From NCBI RefSeq assembly GCF_001262605.1, contig NZ_LGTC01000001.1, forward strand, positions 2,771,501 through 2,835,500: a DNA stretch of 64,000 bases, given 5' to 3'. The position numbers and the translations under genes are program-made. Under the pieces are notes generated by a model that saw only the letters and a list, made by a program, of their open reading frames with translations, made no database searches and was not told the origin of the DNA. Positions 9,422 to 18,461 of this stretch are shown piece by piece. Positions within the stretch are counted from its first letter, which is position 1; each line of letters starts with the position of its first letter. The stretch comes from Pseudobacteroides cellulosolvens ATCC 35603 = DSM 2933 (GTDB lineage Bacteria; Bacillota; Clostridia; Acetivibrionales; DSM-2933).

Positions 9422-10002
9422 GATTATGTACTCCCTTCATAATTAAAATTATATATAAAATTTTTTAAATATTATTAAAATATTAAAAAAATCTAATTTC
9501 TTTATCTATGTTGCGAAAATCTCATTTATCATACTTCAAATGCAGTCTCACGGGCTTGACTCGCTAATGCAAGTCTTTTCTGCAATATATTTAGAGTTGT
9601 TTAGAAAAAACACTTTAATTTAATAGCATGTGCTATATATATTTGACTTTATAAAGTATTATGTATTAAGAAGTAATTGTTCAAAATGTATCTTTGTATC
9701 ATTGTATACAATTATACACCATGAGTCAAGATAAATTTACTGCAATTTCTATATTAAAAGCTAGTATTAATACATGTAATAATACTAATAAATCTTTTGC
9801 TATTTTTTCAACCTCAATCTCTGTCGCAAGAAGCCTAAACATATATAAATGCTTCAATTTTACCAATTAGTTATTGGAAATTGGAGCATTTCAAATAAAA
9901 GTCCTGAATCAAGGCATGAATGAAAAATTACTTCAGCGTTGTATGCGGGTGTTGGCATTCCTTAATTATCCATATACCATAAAAGTCATATATCTGATCA
10001 CA
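9422..10002. other. 581-bp intergenic region with a decayed R1 repeat end
   Basis: It lies between the citrate synthase start and the CPBP protease stop. It is AT-rich and no convincing gene was seen. It contains a palindrome ATTGTATACAAT near 9702 that could be an operator, a terminator-like hairpin at 9847-9891, and at 9911-9936 a sequence resembling one end of repeat R1; its first 20 bases recur exactly at 19558. Confidence 0.6.
9847..9891 (-). terminator. Hairpin terminator candidate of the uvrB-CPBP operon
   Basis: Arms beginning AAATGCTTCAATTT and ending AAATTGGAGCATTT form a long imperfect stem about 110 bp past the stop of the CPBP gene. The following minus-strand sequence is only moderately T-rich, so termination is probable but not certain. 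Confidence 0.5.
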
Positions 10003-10701
10003 TTAAAAATTTATCCCCATGACCGCCACCATAAAGTTGTTTGCCCCGTGTATAATTATTGGAGCCCACAGTGAGTCTGATTTTTTATATGTATACCCGA
10101 ATAATATTCCCAAAGCCATTACCGGTATGACTTTAAATAAAGTAATACCTCCTTCGCTCATCAGCCATATGGGAAAATGTATTGTTACAAACAGTACTGA
10201 AACTATTATATTTGCCCACCAGAATTCTATGAATTCCTCAATCTTGTTTAGTAAAAAACCTCTGAATACTATTTCCTCAGTGAAACATGTCACAAGTACA
10301 ACATTTATAATATTGTCCATTCTCATATTCATATTTAATCCAAACTTACCCCGTATGAACATTTTTATAAGGTTAATTCCTATAAGGGCTGCACCAATTC
10401 CAATCCCCCAAACCATTCCCGTCAAAATTCGATTATTAAGCTTTAGATATGTAAAAGGCTTATTGCCATCAAAATACATTATGTACATAAACACAGGTAT
10501 CACCCATATAAAAACCTTTATGCCACCGTTTAGCAGAATTCCCGGCAGACCGGGATATTCCTTATAAATTATAGGTGACAATATGGTTCTATGCAGTGCC
10601 CACCCGACATAAAACAGCAAAAAATAAATTAATAAATAATGAACCTTGTGTGCTTTTACAAACGAAGTCACACCTTTTGTCAAATCACTTTTGTTATTCA
10701 T
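10003..10701 (-). CDS. CPBP-family (CAAX/Abi) intramembrane metalloprotease
   Basis: This 232-residue multi-span membrane protein has the three motifs of the family: Glu142-Glu143 with Arg147 (TEEIVFRG), His175 in FVTIHF, and His218 with Asn222 (HGANN). These are the predicted metal ligands of an intramembrane protease related to eukaryotic Rce1. About seven hydrophobic segments are visible. The gene begins 4 bp after the uvrB stop, with GGAGA upstream, so it is translated from the uvrB transcript. Family members act in self-immunity, protein sorting or stress responses; the substrate here is unknown and the link with DNA repair may be only transcriptional. Confidence 0.9.
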   Translation of the reverse strand: MNNKSDLTKGVTSFVKAHKVHYLLIYFLLFYVGWALHRTILSPIIYKEYPGLPGILLNGGIKVFIWVIPVFMYIMYFDGNKPFTYLKLNNRILTGMVWGIGIGAALIGINLIKMFIRGKFGLNMNMRMDNIINVVLVTCFTEEIVFRGFLLNKIEEFIEFWWANIIVSVLFVTIHFPIWLMSEGGITLFKVIPVMALGILFGYTYKKSDSLWAPIIIHGANNFMVAVMGINF

Positions 10702-10705
10702 ACTG

Positions 10706-12688
10706 TCAATTCTCCATTCTGTTTTTAAGTTCCATAATTCTATCTCTTAATTCAGCAGCCCTCTCAAACTGCAAGTTAACGGCTGCATCCTTCATTTCCT
10801 TAGTAAGCCTGTCTATAATACTCTGTATCTGTTCCTTTGAATGTGCTTCTTCCTCACGATTAACCCCATACTCGGCTTCATCTTCTGCCGCTTTTGTAGC
10901 TTCAATAACATTTCTTACAGCCTTCCTGATAGTGGTTGGAGTTATGCCATGCTGTTCATTATATTCCATTTGGAGTTTCCTTCTTCTGTTAGTCTCATTC
11001 AATGCTTTACTCATGGAATCGGTAATTCTATCGGCATACATAATTACCTTACCTTCAGCGTTTCTTGCTGCTCTTCCAATAGTTTGGATCAATGAGGTTT
11101 CCGATCTTAAGAAACCTTCCTTGTCTGCGTCAAGTATTGCTACAAGGGAAACCTCCGGTAAATCAAGCCCTTCCCTTAAAAGATTTATTCCTACAAGCAC
11201 ATCAAAAACTCCAAGCCTTAAATCCCTTATTATTTCCATCCTTTCAAGGGTGTCCACATCTGAATGCAGATATCTGACCTTAAAATCCAGTTCCTTAAGA
11301 TAATCAGTAAGATCCTCCGCCATCTTTTTTGTCAATGTAGTTACAAGAATTCTCTGATCTTTTTTAATCCTTTCACTTATTTCACCAATCAAGTTGTCTA
11401 TTTGCCCCTTAATTGGATTTATAATCACTTCCGGATCAATAAGTCCCGTAGGCCTTATAATCTGCTCAGCAATCTGCACGGAATGCTCCCTCTCATATTT
11501 TGCAGGGGTAGCACTTACATAAATGGCTTGATTTACTCGCTCCTCATATTCCTGAAACTTAAGAGGCCTGTTGTCAAAGGCTGAAGGAAGCCTGAAACCA
11601 TACTCAACCAATGACTCTTTCCTTGACCTGTCTCCATTATACATAGCTCCTATTTGAGGAATGGAAACATGGGACTCGTCAATAACAAGCAAGTAGTCGT
11701 CAGGAAAATAATCCATCAGGGTATACGGAGCACTTCCGGGAGTCCTTCCGCTGATGTGTCGTGAATAGTTCTCTATCCCTTGGCAGAAGCCAACTTCCTG
11801 AAGCATTTCCAGGTCATACCTAGTTCTCTGTTCAAGTCTGTGGGCTTCAAGTATTTTCCCCTGTTCCTTAAGCTCCTTGAGCCTTACATCCAATTCCTCT
11901 TCAATAGTAACAATTGCCCTTTCCATCTTTGCCCTGGTTGTTGCATAGTGAGATGCCGGAAAAATGGAAACATGGGAGCGTACTCCTTTAATCTCCCCTG
12001 TAAGGTGATCAATCTCAGTTATCTTTTCAATCTCGTCACCGAAAAACTCTACCCTAATTACATTTTCCGAAGATGATGCAGGGAATATATCCAGTACATC
12101 TCCCTTGGCACGGAATTTGCTTCTCTTAAAGTCTATCTCATTTCTTTCATATTGAAGGTCAACAAGACGTCTTATTACCTCATCCCTATCCTTCCGCATT
12201 CCAGGCCTTAATGAAATCATCAGGTCAGTATAATCCTCCGGGTCTCCAAGGCCATATATACAGGATACACTTGCCACGATAATTACATCTCTTCTTTCAA
12301 AAAGTGCTGCTGTTGCAGAATGACGCAGTTTGTCTATTTCATCATTAATTGAGGAATCCTTCTCAATATAAGTATCGGTTGATGGAATATAAGCCTCAGG
12401 CTGATAATAGTCATAGTAGCTTACAAAATACTCAACAGCATTATCAGGAAAAAACTCCTTGAACTCACTGCAAAGCTGAGCCGCCAGTGTTTTATTATGA
12501 GCTATGACTAGGGTTGGTTTTTGAACCTTTTCAATAACATTTGCAATTGTATATGTCTTCCCCGAGCCTGTAACACCTAACAGGGTCTGGTGTTTATATC
12601 CCTTAATCAAACCATTGCTCAAAAGCTCTATGGCTTTAGGCTGATCACCCTGTGGCATATACTCGGATTTTATTTTAAATTCCGGCAT
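10706..12688 (-). CDS. uvrB: Excinuclease ABC subunit B
   Basis: UvrB is the damage-verifying helicase-like subunit of nucleotide excision repair, working with UvrA and UvrC. The 660-residue product has a Walker A motif at 38-45 (GVTGSGKT), the aromatic beta-hairpin region ([12 protein letters not shown], near 91), helicase motifs including DESH and a C-terminal UVR domain (about 620-655) that contacts UvrC. Length is normal. No uvrA or uvrC is in the window. Several DnaA-box-like 9-mers lie upstream, between 12810 and 12898. Confidence 0.97.
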   Translation of the reverse strand: MPEFKIKSEYMPQGDQPKAIELLSNGLIKGYKHQTLLGVTGSGKTYTIANVIEKVQKPTLVIAHNKTLAAQLCSEFKEFFPDNAVEYFVSYYDYYQPEAYIPSTDTYIEKDSSINDEIDKLRHSATAALFERRDVIIVASVSCIYGLGDPEDYTDLMISLRPGMRKDRDEVIRRLVDLQYERNEIDFKRSKFRAKGDVLDIFPASSSENVIRVEFFGDEIEKITEIDHLTGEIKGVRSHVSIFPASHYATTRAKMERAIVTIEEELDVRLKELKEQGKILEAHRLEQRTRYDLEMLQEVGFCQGIENYSRHISGRTPGSAPYTLMDYFPDDYLLVIDESHVSIPQIGAMYNGDRSRKESLVEYGFRLPSAFDNRPLKFQEYEERVNQAIYVSATPAKYEREHSVQIAEQIIRPTGLIDPEVIINPIKGQIDNLIGEISERIKKDQRILVTTLTKKMAEDLTDYLKELDFKVRYLHSDVDTLERMEIIRDLRLGVFDVLVGINLLREGLDLPEVSLVAILDADKEGFLRSETSLIQTIGRAARNAEGKVIMYADRITDSMSKALNETNRRRKLQMEYNEQHGITPTTIRKAVRNVIEATKAAEDEAEYGVNREEEAHSKEQIQSIIDRLTKEMKDAAVNLQFERAAELRDRIMELKNRMEN

Positions 12689-12809
12689 TGCTGGTTGCTT
12701 CCTTTCTATAGATAACTGTATAACATTTACAATTCATAAAAATCAATTATATTAAAAGTGTTAATGATGTTAATAGATTTATCACTTTTAATTTTGTTTA
12801 ACATTTACC

Positions 12810-12898
12810 ATATCCACACAATATTCCCCAAATTACCTGTGGATAATGTTGATAAGTATGTGTACAACTTTGTTTTATCGTAATATTCCTGTTGATAA
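12810..12898. promoter_or_regulatory. Cluster of DnaA-box-like sites upstream of uvrB
   Basis: A perfect TGTGGATAA lies at 12838-12846. One-mismatch relatives are at 12810-12818 (ATATCCACA, inverse orientation), 12847-12855 (TGTTGATAA) and 12890-12898 (TGTTGATAA). The cluster lies in the 312-bp space between uvrB and the beta-helix gene, which otherwise shows only AT-rich sequence. Binding by DnaA is inference. Confidence 0.4.
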
Positions 12899-13000
12899 CT
12901 TTGTCGATTAAATTTCTTGTATATTAACTTTGATGTACACACCATCTTCAATTATAGCAAAAATATAACCTTTTTTCTCAATAATTTTAATAATTGCTTT

Positions 13001-14638
13001 TTATATATTAGCTTCCAAAGACCAGTTAGTGTAATCAATTTCGCCCCAAATCCTGACACCATTGCCTTCCCATAATCCTGTTTCATAATTGTACACAGAA
13101 GGGCCTTGTTCCGAATTCCAGTAATTGAATTGAGCCGAAACCTGAATCTTATCATTTTTATTATAAACACCATACTGCCGGCTCAGATCGAAATTGCTTT
13201 TTTCGACACTTACATTCTTCTCTGATTCGGAATAAATCCCAATATCCAAATTATTAAAATTCGTTAGTACAACACTAAAATATCCTCTGCATATTATGCC
13301 AAATTTACAGTTTTCTATCTCACTTTGTGCCATGTATAACGTTCCTGAATCGCTGATTAAAATACCTGCTCCATTAATATTGTTTATTTTACAATCCGAT
13401 AAATTAACTAACCCATCATTATATACTCCGCTTCTATAAGGCACATGAACATTTCCTGGACCAGTCGGCGTAGGTGTCGTCATTTGTGTTGATGTGGGTG
13501 TTGCTGTGGATATGGATGTTACTGTTGGTGTTACTGTTGTTGTTGGTGTTACTGTTGTTGGTGTTACTGTTGTTGTTGGTGTTGCTATTGCTGTGGGTGT
13601 TGCTGTTGCCGATGGTATTGGTGTTCTTTTGATACAATTCTTGGTAGGAATATAGCAATAATTCGTAATAAATTCCCATTTTTTATTGCATGTGTCAATA
13701 TATTTCCTGCAAAAATTTTCCCTGCAGTTTGATATGCAATTTGGTTTAGAAGCAAAGTTTGCATATTTGCATATTATAATGGGCTTACTTGGAGAAGTCA
13801 GTTTATTTTTATTTGCAGGCCGATATGTTTCTTTATGCTTACAAGTAGCTGTAGGCTTACAAACTCTTCTTTTACACTTTGGTGTGGGTGTTGAGACTGC
13901 TGGTGTTCTTGTTTGAGTTATTGTCGGAGTTGGATTGTATGTCCAGGTTGGAGTAAATTCAGAGCTTGGAGTATGTGTCGAAGTTGGTGTATTTGTTGAA
14001 GTTGGTGTATTTGTTGAAGTTGGTGCATTTGTCCAGGTTGGTGTGAAAGTTGGAGTATTTCCAATCTCATCTATAATATAACAATCACGAATTTCTACAT
14101 TAACCCCGTTAAAAGCACCCGGTTTATTAACTTTTATTCCTTCAAACAAGGAATCTTCAACTACTGAATCATTCAATTGCAGCTGTCCTGATACAATAAT
14201 TGGAGATTTCCCACATTTAAATGTTACTCCTATACCGTAAAAAGATCCACCTTCTGCAATTGATATACTGTTCCAATAATCATCAACATTTAACTTATTT
14301 AATACATCATTATCGGCATAAGATGAAAATACTATATGCTCACCAGTTCCCCCAATATCAGCCGCAATATTACCATATACCATTATTTTGGCATTTGGCT
14401 TAAGCTTTATTGTTGTACCTCCGGCAATACTTAGGTTGACATTCTCTGCTATTACCAATTCTCCCTCTATTACATAGGGGCTATTCTCCTTCTTCCACGT
14501 TTCATCCTCTGTTATTACCCTATTACTAAATATATTATCCTGTGCAAAACTTACATTAGAACCATTTTGTGTAATACATTGAATAATAAATACAAACAGA
14601 ACTATAAATACTCCAATACCATTCTTCGTTTTATTCAT
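13001..14638 (-). CDS. Secreted parallel beta-helix protein with Thr-Pro linkers and a Cys/Lys-rich insert
   Basis: The 545-residue product has an N-terminal hydrophobic segment (about 8-32) that may be a signal or anchor. Residues 40-190 and 395-545 have the short repeated turns of right-handed parallel beta-helix proteins (for example GTTIKLKPNAKI, GSFYGIGVTF, GILISDSGTLYMAQS), ending with FNYWNSEQGPS as in NosD-like repeats. Between them are two Thr-Pro-rich linkers (about 195-250 and 343-392) separated by a basic segment of ~85 residues with ten cysteines. The linkers resemble those joining modules of clostridial surface and polysaccharide enzymes. GGAGG precedes the ATG. No catalytic residues can be assigned; it may be a surface adhesin or carbohydrate-interacting protein. 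Confidence 0.68.
   Translation of the reverse strand: MNKTKNGIGVFIVLFVFIIQCITQNGSNVSFAQDNIFSNRVITEDETWKKENSPYVIEGELVIAENVNLSIAGGTTIKLKPNAKIMVYGNIAADIGGTGEHIVFSSYADNDVLNKLNVDDYWNSISIAEGGSFYGIGVTFKCGKSPIIVSGQLQLNDSVVEDSLFEGIKVNKPGAFNGVNVEIRDCYIIDEIGNTPTFTPTWTNAPTSTNTPTSTNTPTSTHTPSSEFTPTWTYNPTPTITQTRTPAVSTPTPKCKRRVCKPTATCKHKETYRPANKNKLTSPSKPIIICKYANFASKPNCISNCRENFCRKYIDTCNKKWEFITNYCYIPTKNCIKRTPIPSATATPTAIATPTTTVTPTTVTPTTTVTPTVTSISTATPTSTQMTTPTPTGPGNVHVPYRSGVYNDGLVNLSDCKINNINGAGILISDSGTLYMAQSEIENCKFGIICRGYFSVVLTNFNNLDIGIYSESEKNVSVEKSNFDLSRQYGVYNKNDKIQVSAQFNYWNSEQGPSVYNYETGLWEGNGVRIWGEIDYTNWSLEANI
13480..14070 (-). repeat. Low-complexity Thr-Pro codon repeats
   Basis: Two blocks (about 13480-13620 and 13885-14065) consist of short repeating units rich in GGTGTT and GTTGGTGT on the plus strand, encoding Thr-Pro-rich linkers in the beta-helix gene. 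Such tracts are prone to length change by slippage. Confidence 0.75.
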
Positions 14639-14731
14639 AGCCGTCCCTCCCGTGATAATAATTCAACCATTTTGCAGCAAGCTTTATTGTTTGTCTGTAC
14701 AAGTTATACCTTTATTTCCTATTCACATAAA

Positions 14732-14761
14732 AATTATGCTTGATATATATCAAGCATAATT
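14732..14761 (-). terminator. Perfect 30-bp palindrome, terminator or operator
   Basis: A perfect palindrome with 15-bp arms, each AATTATGCTTGATAT from its outer end. On the minus strand it is followed by a T run, and it lies 53 bp past the stop of the sugar-binding protein gene, which fits a terminator. It is also about 95 bp upstream of the beta-helix gene start, so a dimeric regulator site is an alternative. Confidence 0.6.
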
Positions 14762-14813
14762 ACGATGCAGCTTTATTATATAATATATTTTCTTTTATTC
14801 CAAGTTTTTATAA

Positions 14814-16073
14814 TTATGATTTACTTCCATTCACCTTTTGTCTTCCATTCATCCATCTTTCATTATAGTCATCAATAACATCCTTTGGATTATCGGAAAT
14901 CAAATACTCATAAAACATATCATTCATATCTATACCTGCTGCATTTAACAACACATTAAATCTACTGGTATCGGTCATCATTGTTTTAGCAGGAATATCA
15001 AAAGACAGCAATTCATTTATTTCTGCAGGATTATTAGCAGAATTCTTGAATGGAGAAGCCTGTCCGATTGCCTTTGATATTCTCGATTCTTCCCAGGCAT
15101 ATTTTAAGAATGCTTTTGCTGCATCAATATTCATAGATCTCTTGCTTATGGCATATGTAAAGTCATTGTCAAGGATTATACTTTTCGTTTCAGGAAAAGG
15201 AAACATTCCTACATCTTTTGCCTCTGCTCCATTTTCTATAACCTGAGAAACAAACCATGATCCTAAAAACGTCATGCCCACCTTACCCTGCGCAAAATCT
15301 TTCTTCATCTGTTCCCAGTCTGTTTGGGTAATATCCGGTTCCAAATACCCTTTTATTTTCATATCCCTTAATGTTTTCAATATACTTAACACCGGACTGT
15401 CACCACTTAAAAACTGACTTTTTTCAGCTAATTCGTTTTCATACCCAGGATTATCCAACAACATCTTGGGATATCTTCTGGCATACCACCCGGAAGGCCA
15501 CTTATCTTTTGCATTAATTGCAAGCGGCACAATACCGGCACTTTTTAACTTTTCACATGCCTTAAATAAATCCTTCATTGTCCGAGGCACCTCATTTATA
15601 CCTGCTTTTTTAAATGCAGCCTTGTTATATATAACACCATCATAGTTAACTCCAACAGGAAGGCTATATACATGCTGGTTGACTAAAGCAAGGGGTATTG
15701 TAAAATTTTCTCTTGAAAATCCTATATCATCAAGCTCCACAAAATTATCACCCATATCTGGAAATATTTCAGTTACAGCCGATATATCCATAAGCTCATT
15801 AACAGCAAGCCTTGCCTTATAAATTCTATCATAATCCTTTAGCCCTTCGAATTCAATTATTATATCCGGATTTCTGATCATGAACTCTTCTGCCAACTGA
15901 TTTAGCTGCTCAAGTTTATCAAGCCTGTTAGTACTAAAAATAATTTTTCTCTTGCTTTCAACACTTTTAGCATTCATAGACGTACTATCCATATCATTAT
16001 TGATTCCGCAGCCTGTTATGAAAAGGGCAATCATTGCGGCAGCAGCAACACTTCTTAATAGTTTCATATTCAT
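14814..16073 (-). CDS. ABC-type sugar-binding lipoprotein (extracellular solute-binding protein family 1)
   Basis: The 419-residue protein begins with a lipoprotein signal and lipobox FITGC (Cys22), placing it outside the membrane. The rest matches the family 1 solute-binding fold: an opening strand followed by NQLAEEFMIRNPDI, a mid-protein KWPSGWYARR segment, and a hinge-region sequence around KVGMTFLGSWFV. Such proteins deliver sugars or oligosaccharides to ABC permeases. No permease or ATPase gene is adjacent, so it is an orphan. It is divergent from a chemoreceptor gene 335 bp away. The ligand is unknown. Confidence 0.85.
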   Translation of the reverse strand: MNMKLLRSVAAAAMIALFITGCGINNDMDSTSMNAKSVESKRKIIFSTNRLDKLEQLNQLAEEFMIRNPDIIIEFEGLKDYDRIYKARLAVNELMDISAVTEIFPDMGDNFVELDDIGFSRENFTIPLALVNQHVYSLPVGVNYDGVIYNKAAFKKAGINEVPRTMKDLFKACEKLKSAGIVPLAINAKDKWPSGWYARRYPKMLLDNPGYENELAEKSQFLSGDSPVLSILKTLRDMKIKGYLEPDITQTDWEQMKKDFAQGKVGMTFLGSWFVSQVIENGAEAKDVGMFPFPETKSIILDNDFTYAISKRSMNIDAAKAFLKYAWEESRISKAIGQASPFKNSANNPAEINELLSFDIPAKTMMTDTSRFNVLLNAAGIDMNDMFYEYLISDNPKDVIDDYNERWMNGRQKVNGSKS

Positions 16074-16407
16074 TTTCCCCTCCTTTTTCTGAATAAGGAA
16101 TTAACGGATAAATCTTACCTATTTGGCTGAAGTGAATTTTAAACAAAACTTATTATTGATCCTTAATGAAATTAAAATGATTATTTTTATTAGAAAGTAC
16201 AAAATTGCGGTGTTAAGACACCATTATCATTTAGATATTGAAAAAATGATAAGACATAATATATTAATATTATAGCAAATAAGTGCTGGATTCTTCAAGT
16301 AAATCATGAATCAGGAATCTATTCCCAGTAACCAACTAAAATTAGCATGACGATAATCATTATAGGATAAAAATTCAAAAAATCTAAAGGATAAAGGTGA
16401 TATTAAT
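16074..16407. other. Divergent intergenic region between sugar-binding protein and chemoreceptor
   Basis: This 334-bp AT-rich region must hold both divergent promoters. A hairpin with arms TTATCATTT / AAATGATAA lies near 16225-16253. No riboswitch core or small gene was recognised. Confidence 0.5.
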
Positions 16408-18393
16408 ATGTTAAACTGGTTTAATAACTTGAAAATTGCAAAAAAGTTATATGTTGGTTTTTGTGTAGTAATACTGGTTCTTGTAATATTATCAACTATA
16501 GTGTTCGTTAATTTTTCTAATTACACTAAAGCCAATGATTGGAATGAGCATACTTATGAAGTTTTGTCCGATCTAGATAATATTGTTACCAGTATGATTA
16601 ACATGGAAACAGGTCAGCGTGGTTTTTCCATTACAGGAGATGAAAAATTCCTCGAGCCATATAATAAGGGAAAAACAGATTTTGAAAAATATTTTAATAA
16701 TGTAAAGGAATTAACCAGCGATAACCCAAAGCAACAGGCAAATCTTGATAAAATTAAGCAGTTAAAAGAAGCATGGCAGCAAACAGCAGAAAGCAGTATT
16801 AATCTAAGACGTGAAGTGGTAAATAAGAATAAGGTTATGGATGATGTAATACGGGAAGAGTTGGCTGCTAAAGGGAAAACATATATGGATAACCTTCGAA
16901 GTATAGTAACAGAAAGCACCACCATGGAAAATGCCCTTTTAAAAGAGAGGGACGTTAATCAGAACGGCTTGGAAACTTCTACCAAAATGGTTCTCATAAT
17001 TGGAACACTGGTTGCAATACTATGTGCATTATTTATTGCTTATTATGTAAGTAAAATTATTTCAGGCGGAATTCAAAAAATATCCAATGCTGCGAATAAG
17101 CTTGCAAATGGCGATATGAATATAAATATTGAAACATCAACAAAAGACGAAATAGGAGAACTATCCAATTCTTTTATTACAATGAGCGAATCAATAAGGA
17201 ATTTAATCAAAGAAATCTTAAGACTTTCGGAAAATGCAATAGAAGGCCGCTTAAGCGTCAGAGGAGATGTAAGTGCATTTAAGGGTGATTACCGTAGTAT
17301 TGTTGATGGCGTTAATAAGACACTAGATGCTGCTGTTGAGCCTATTAAAGAGTCAACTGCTGTTTTAAACGAAATATCCAAAGCTAACCTTCAGGTTGCT
17401 GTAGAAGGGGCCTACAAAGGAGATCATGCCATAATTAAAGATGCAATCAATAATACAATTAATGCTTTTAACGAAGTGTTGGGTAACATTAATTATGCCT
17501 CTGAACAGGTAGCAGCAAGTGCAAGGCAGGTTTCGGCATCAAGCCAGGCATTGTCACAAGGCTCAACCGAACAGGCAAGTTCCATTGAGGAAATTACTTC
17601 TTCCATCGAACAAGTTGCTTCACAAACCAGACAAAATGCAGTCAATGCTAATCACGCCAATGAATTTGCTTCTGCAGCAAAGGAAAATGCTGTTCACGGC
17701 AATGAGCAGATGTCTGAAATGCTAAAAGCAATGGCAGAAATCAATGATTCATCAAACAATATTTCAAAAATAATTAAGGTCATCGATGAAATCGCATTCC
17801 AGACCAATATCCTCGCATTGAATGCAGCTGTAGAAGCAGCAAGAGCAGGACAGCATGGCAAAGGATTTGCAGTAGTAGCAGAGGAAGTAAGAAACCTGGC
17901 AGCTCGCTCTGCCAATGCAGCAAAAGAAACCACTGCAATGATAGAAGGATCAATTAAAAAAGTAGATATCGGAACAAAAATTGCCAATGATACAGCCGCA
18001 GCATTGAACCAGATTGTAGAAGGTGTTGCAAAAGCTGCAGATTTAGTTGGTGAAATTGCTAAAGCCTCCAACGAACAGGCATCTGGAATTGCACAGGTGA
18101 ACCAAGGCATTATGCAGGTTTCTCAGGTTGTACAGACCAATTCCGCTACTTCTGAAGAAAGTGCAGCTGCCAGCGAAGAACTCTCAAGCCAGGCACAGCT
18201 CTTAAAAGAGCAAGTATCAATGTTCAAACTGAAAAAAAGCAATCACTTAAACTATAAAGGAATTGATGATATTAGCCCCGATGTGCTAAAAATGCTAGAA
18301 CAAATGAATAATGCCAAATCACCCGATACTCACAGTAATTTCAAGGCTTTAAGGAATATTGATCTAAATGAAAAGGAATTCGGTAAATACTAA
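16408..18393 (+). CDS. Methyl-accepting chemotaxis protein with CHASE3 sensor
   Basis: The 661-residue receptor has a membrane segment at about 12-34, an extracytoplasmic helical CHASE3-type domain (about 40-185, with the METGQRGF signature), a second membrane segment at about 195-218, a HAMP region followed by an extended helical linker, and the conserved signalling domain with hairpin tip [15 protein letters not shown]. It should relay an extracellular signal to CheA/CheW. The start is preceded by AAGGTGAT. It is followed by a strong bidirectional terminator. The neighbouring sugar-binding lipoprotein could present a ligand, but this is speculation. Confidence 0.95.
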   Translation: MLNWFNNLKIAKKLYVGFCVVILVLVILSTIVFVNFSNYTKANDWNEHTYEVLSDLDNIVTSMINMETGQRGFSITGDEKFLEPYNKGKTDFEKYFNNVKELTSDNPKQQANLDKIKQLKEAWQQTAESSINLRREVVNKNKVMDDVIREELAAKGKTYMDNLRSIVTESTTMENALLKERDVNQNGLETSTKMVLIIGTLVAILCALFIAYYVSKIISGGIQKISNAANKLANGDMNINIETSTKDEIGELSNSFITMSESIRNLIKEILRLSENAIEGRLSVRGDVSAFKGDYRSIVDGVNKTLDAAVEPIKESTAVLNEISKANLQVAVEGAYKGDHAIIKDAINNTINAFNEVLGNINYASEQVAASARQVSASSQALSQGSTEQASSIEEITSSIEQVASQTRQNAVNANHANEFASAAKENAVHGNEQMSEMLKAMAEINDSSNNISKIIKVIDEIAFQTNILALNAAVEAARAGQHGKGFAVVAEEVRNLAARSANAAKETTAMIEGSIKKVDIGTKIANDTAAALNQIVEGVAKAADLVGEIAKASNEQASGIAQVNQGIMQVSQVVQTNSATSEESAAASEELSSQAQLLKEQVSMFKLKKSNHLNYKGIDDISPDVLKMLEQMNNAKSPDTHSNFKALRNIDLNEKEFGKY

Positions 18394-18404
18394 ATCAATT
18401 ATGG

Positions 18405-18441
18405 AAATGGGAGCAAGCAGGGTCTATGCTTGCTCCCATTT
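18405..18441. terminator. Bidirectional terminator between convergent genes
   Basis: Perfect 15-bp arms at 18405-18419 and 18427-18441 with a 7-nt loop lie between the chemoreceptor stop and the stop of the convergent TadG-like gene. T-rich sequence follows in the plus direction. Confidence 0.88.
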
Positions 18442-18461
18442 CTTACTTCTAAACAAGTTCA

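Noticed and set aside
12810..12898. DnaA-box cluster considered as a chromosomal origin
   Set aside because: No dnaA, dnaN, recF, gyr or parAB genes are near, and the boxes are few. A regulatory or chance cluster is more likely.
13434..13679. An 81-residue Asn/Thr/Ser-rich frame overlapping the beta-helix gene
   Set aside because: It is a shadow of the Thr-Pro codon repeats in another frame and has no ribosome-binding site.
16074..16407. Cyclic-di-GMP riboswitch or sigma-D promoter before the chemoreceptor
   Set aside because: No GEMM core was found, and the TAAA/GACGATAA-like words lack the required 15-bp spacing.
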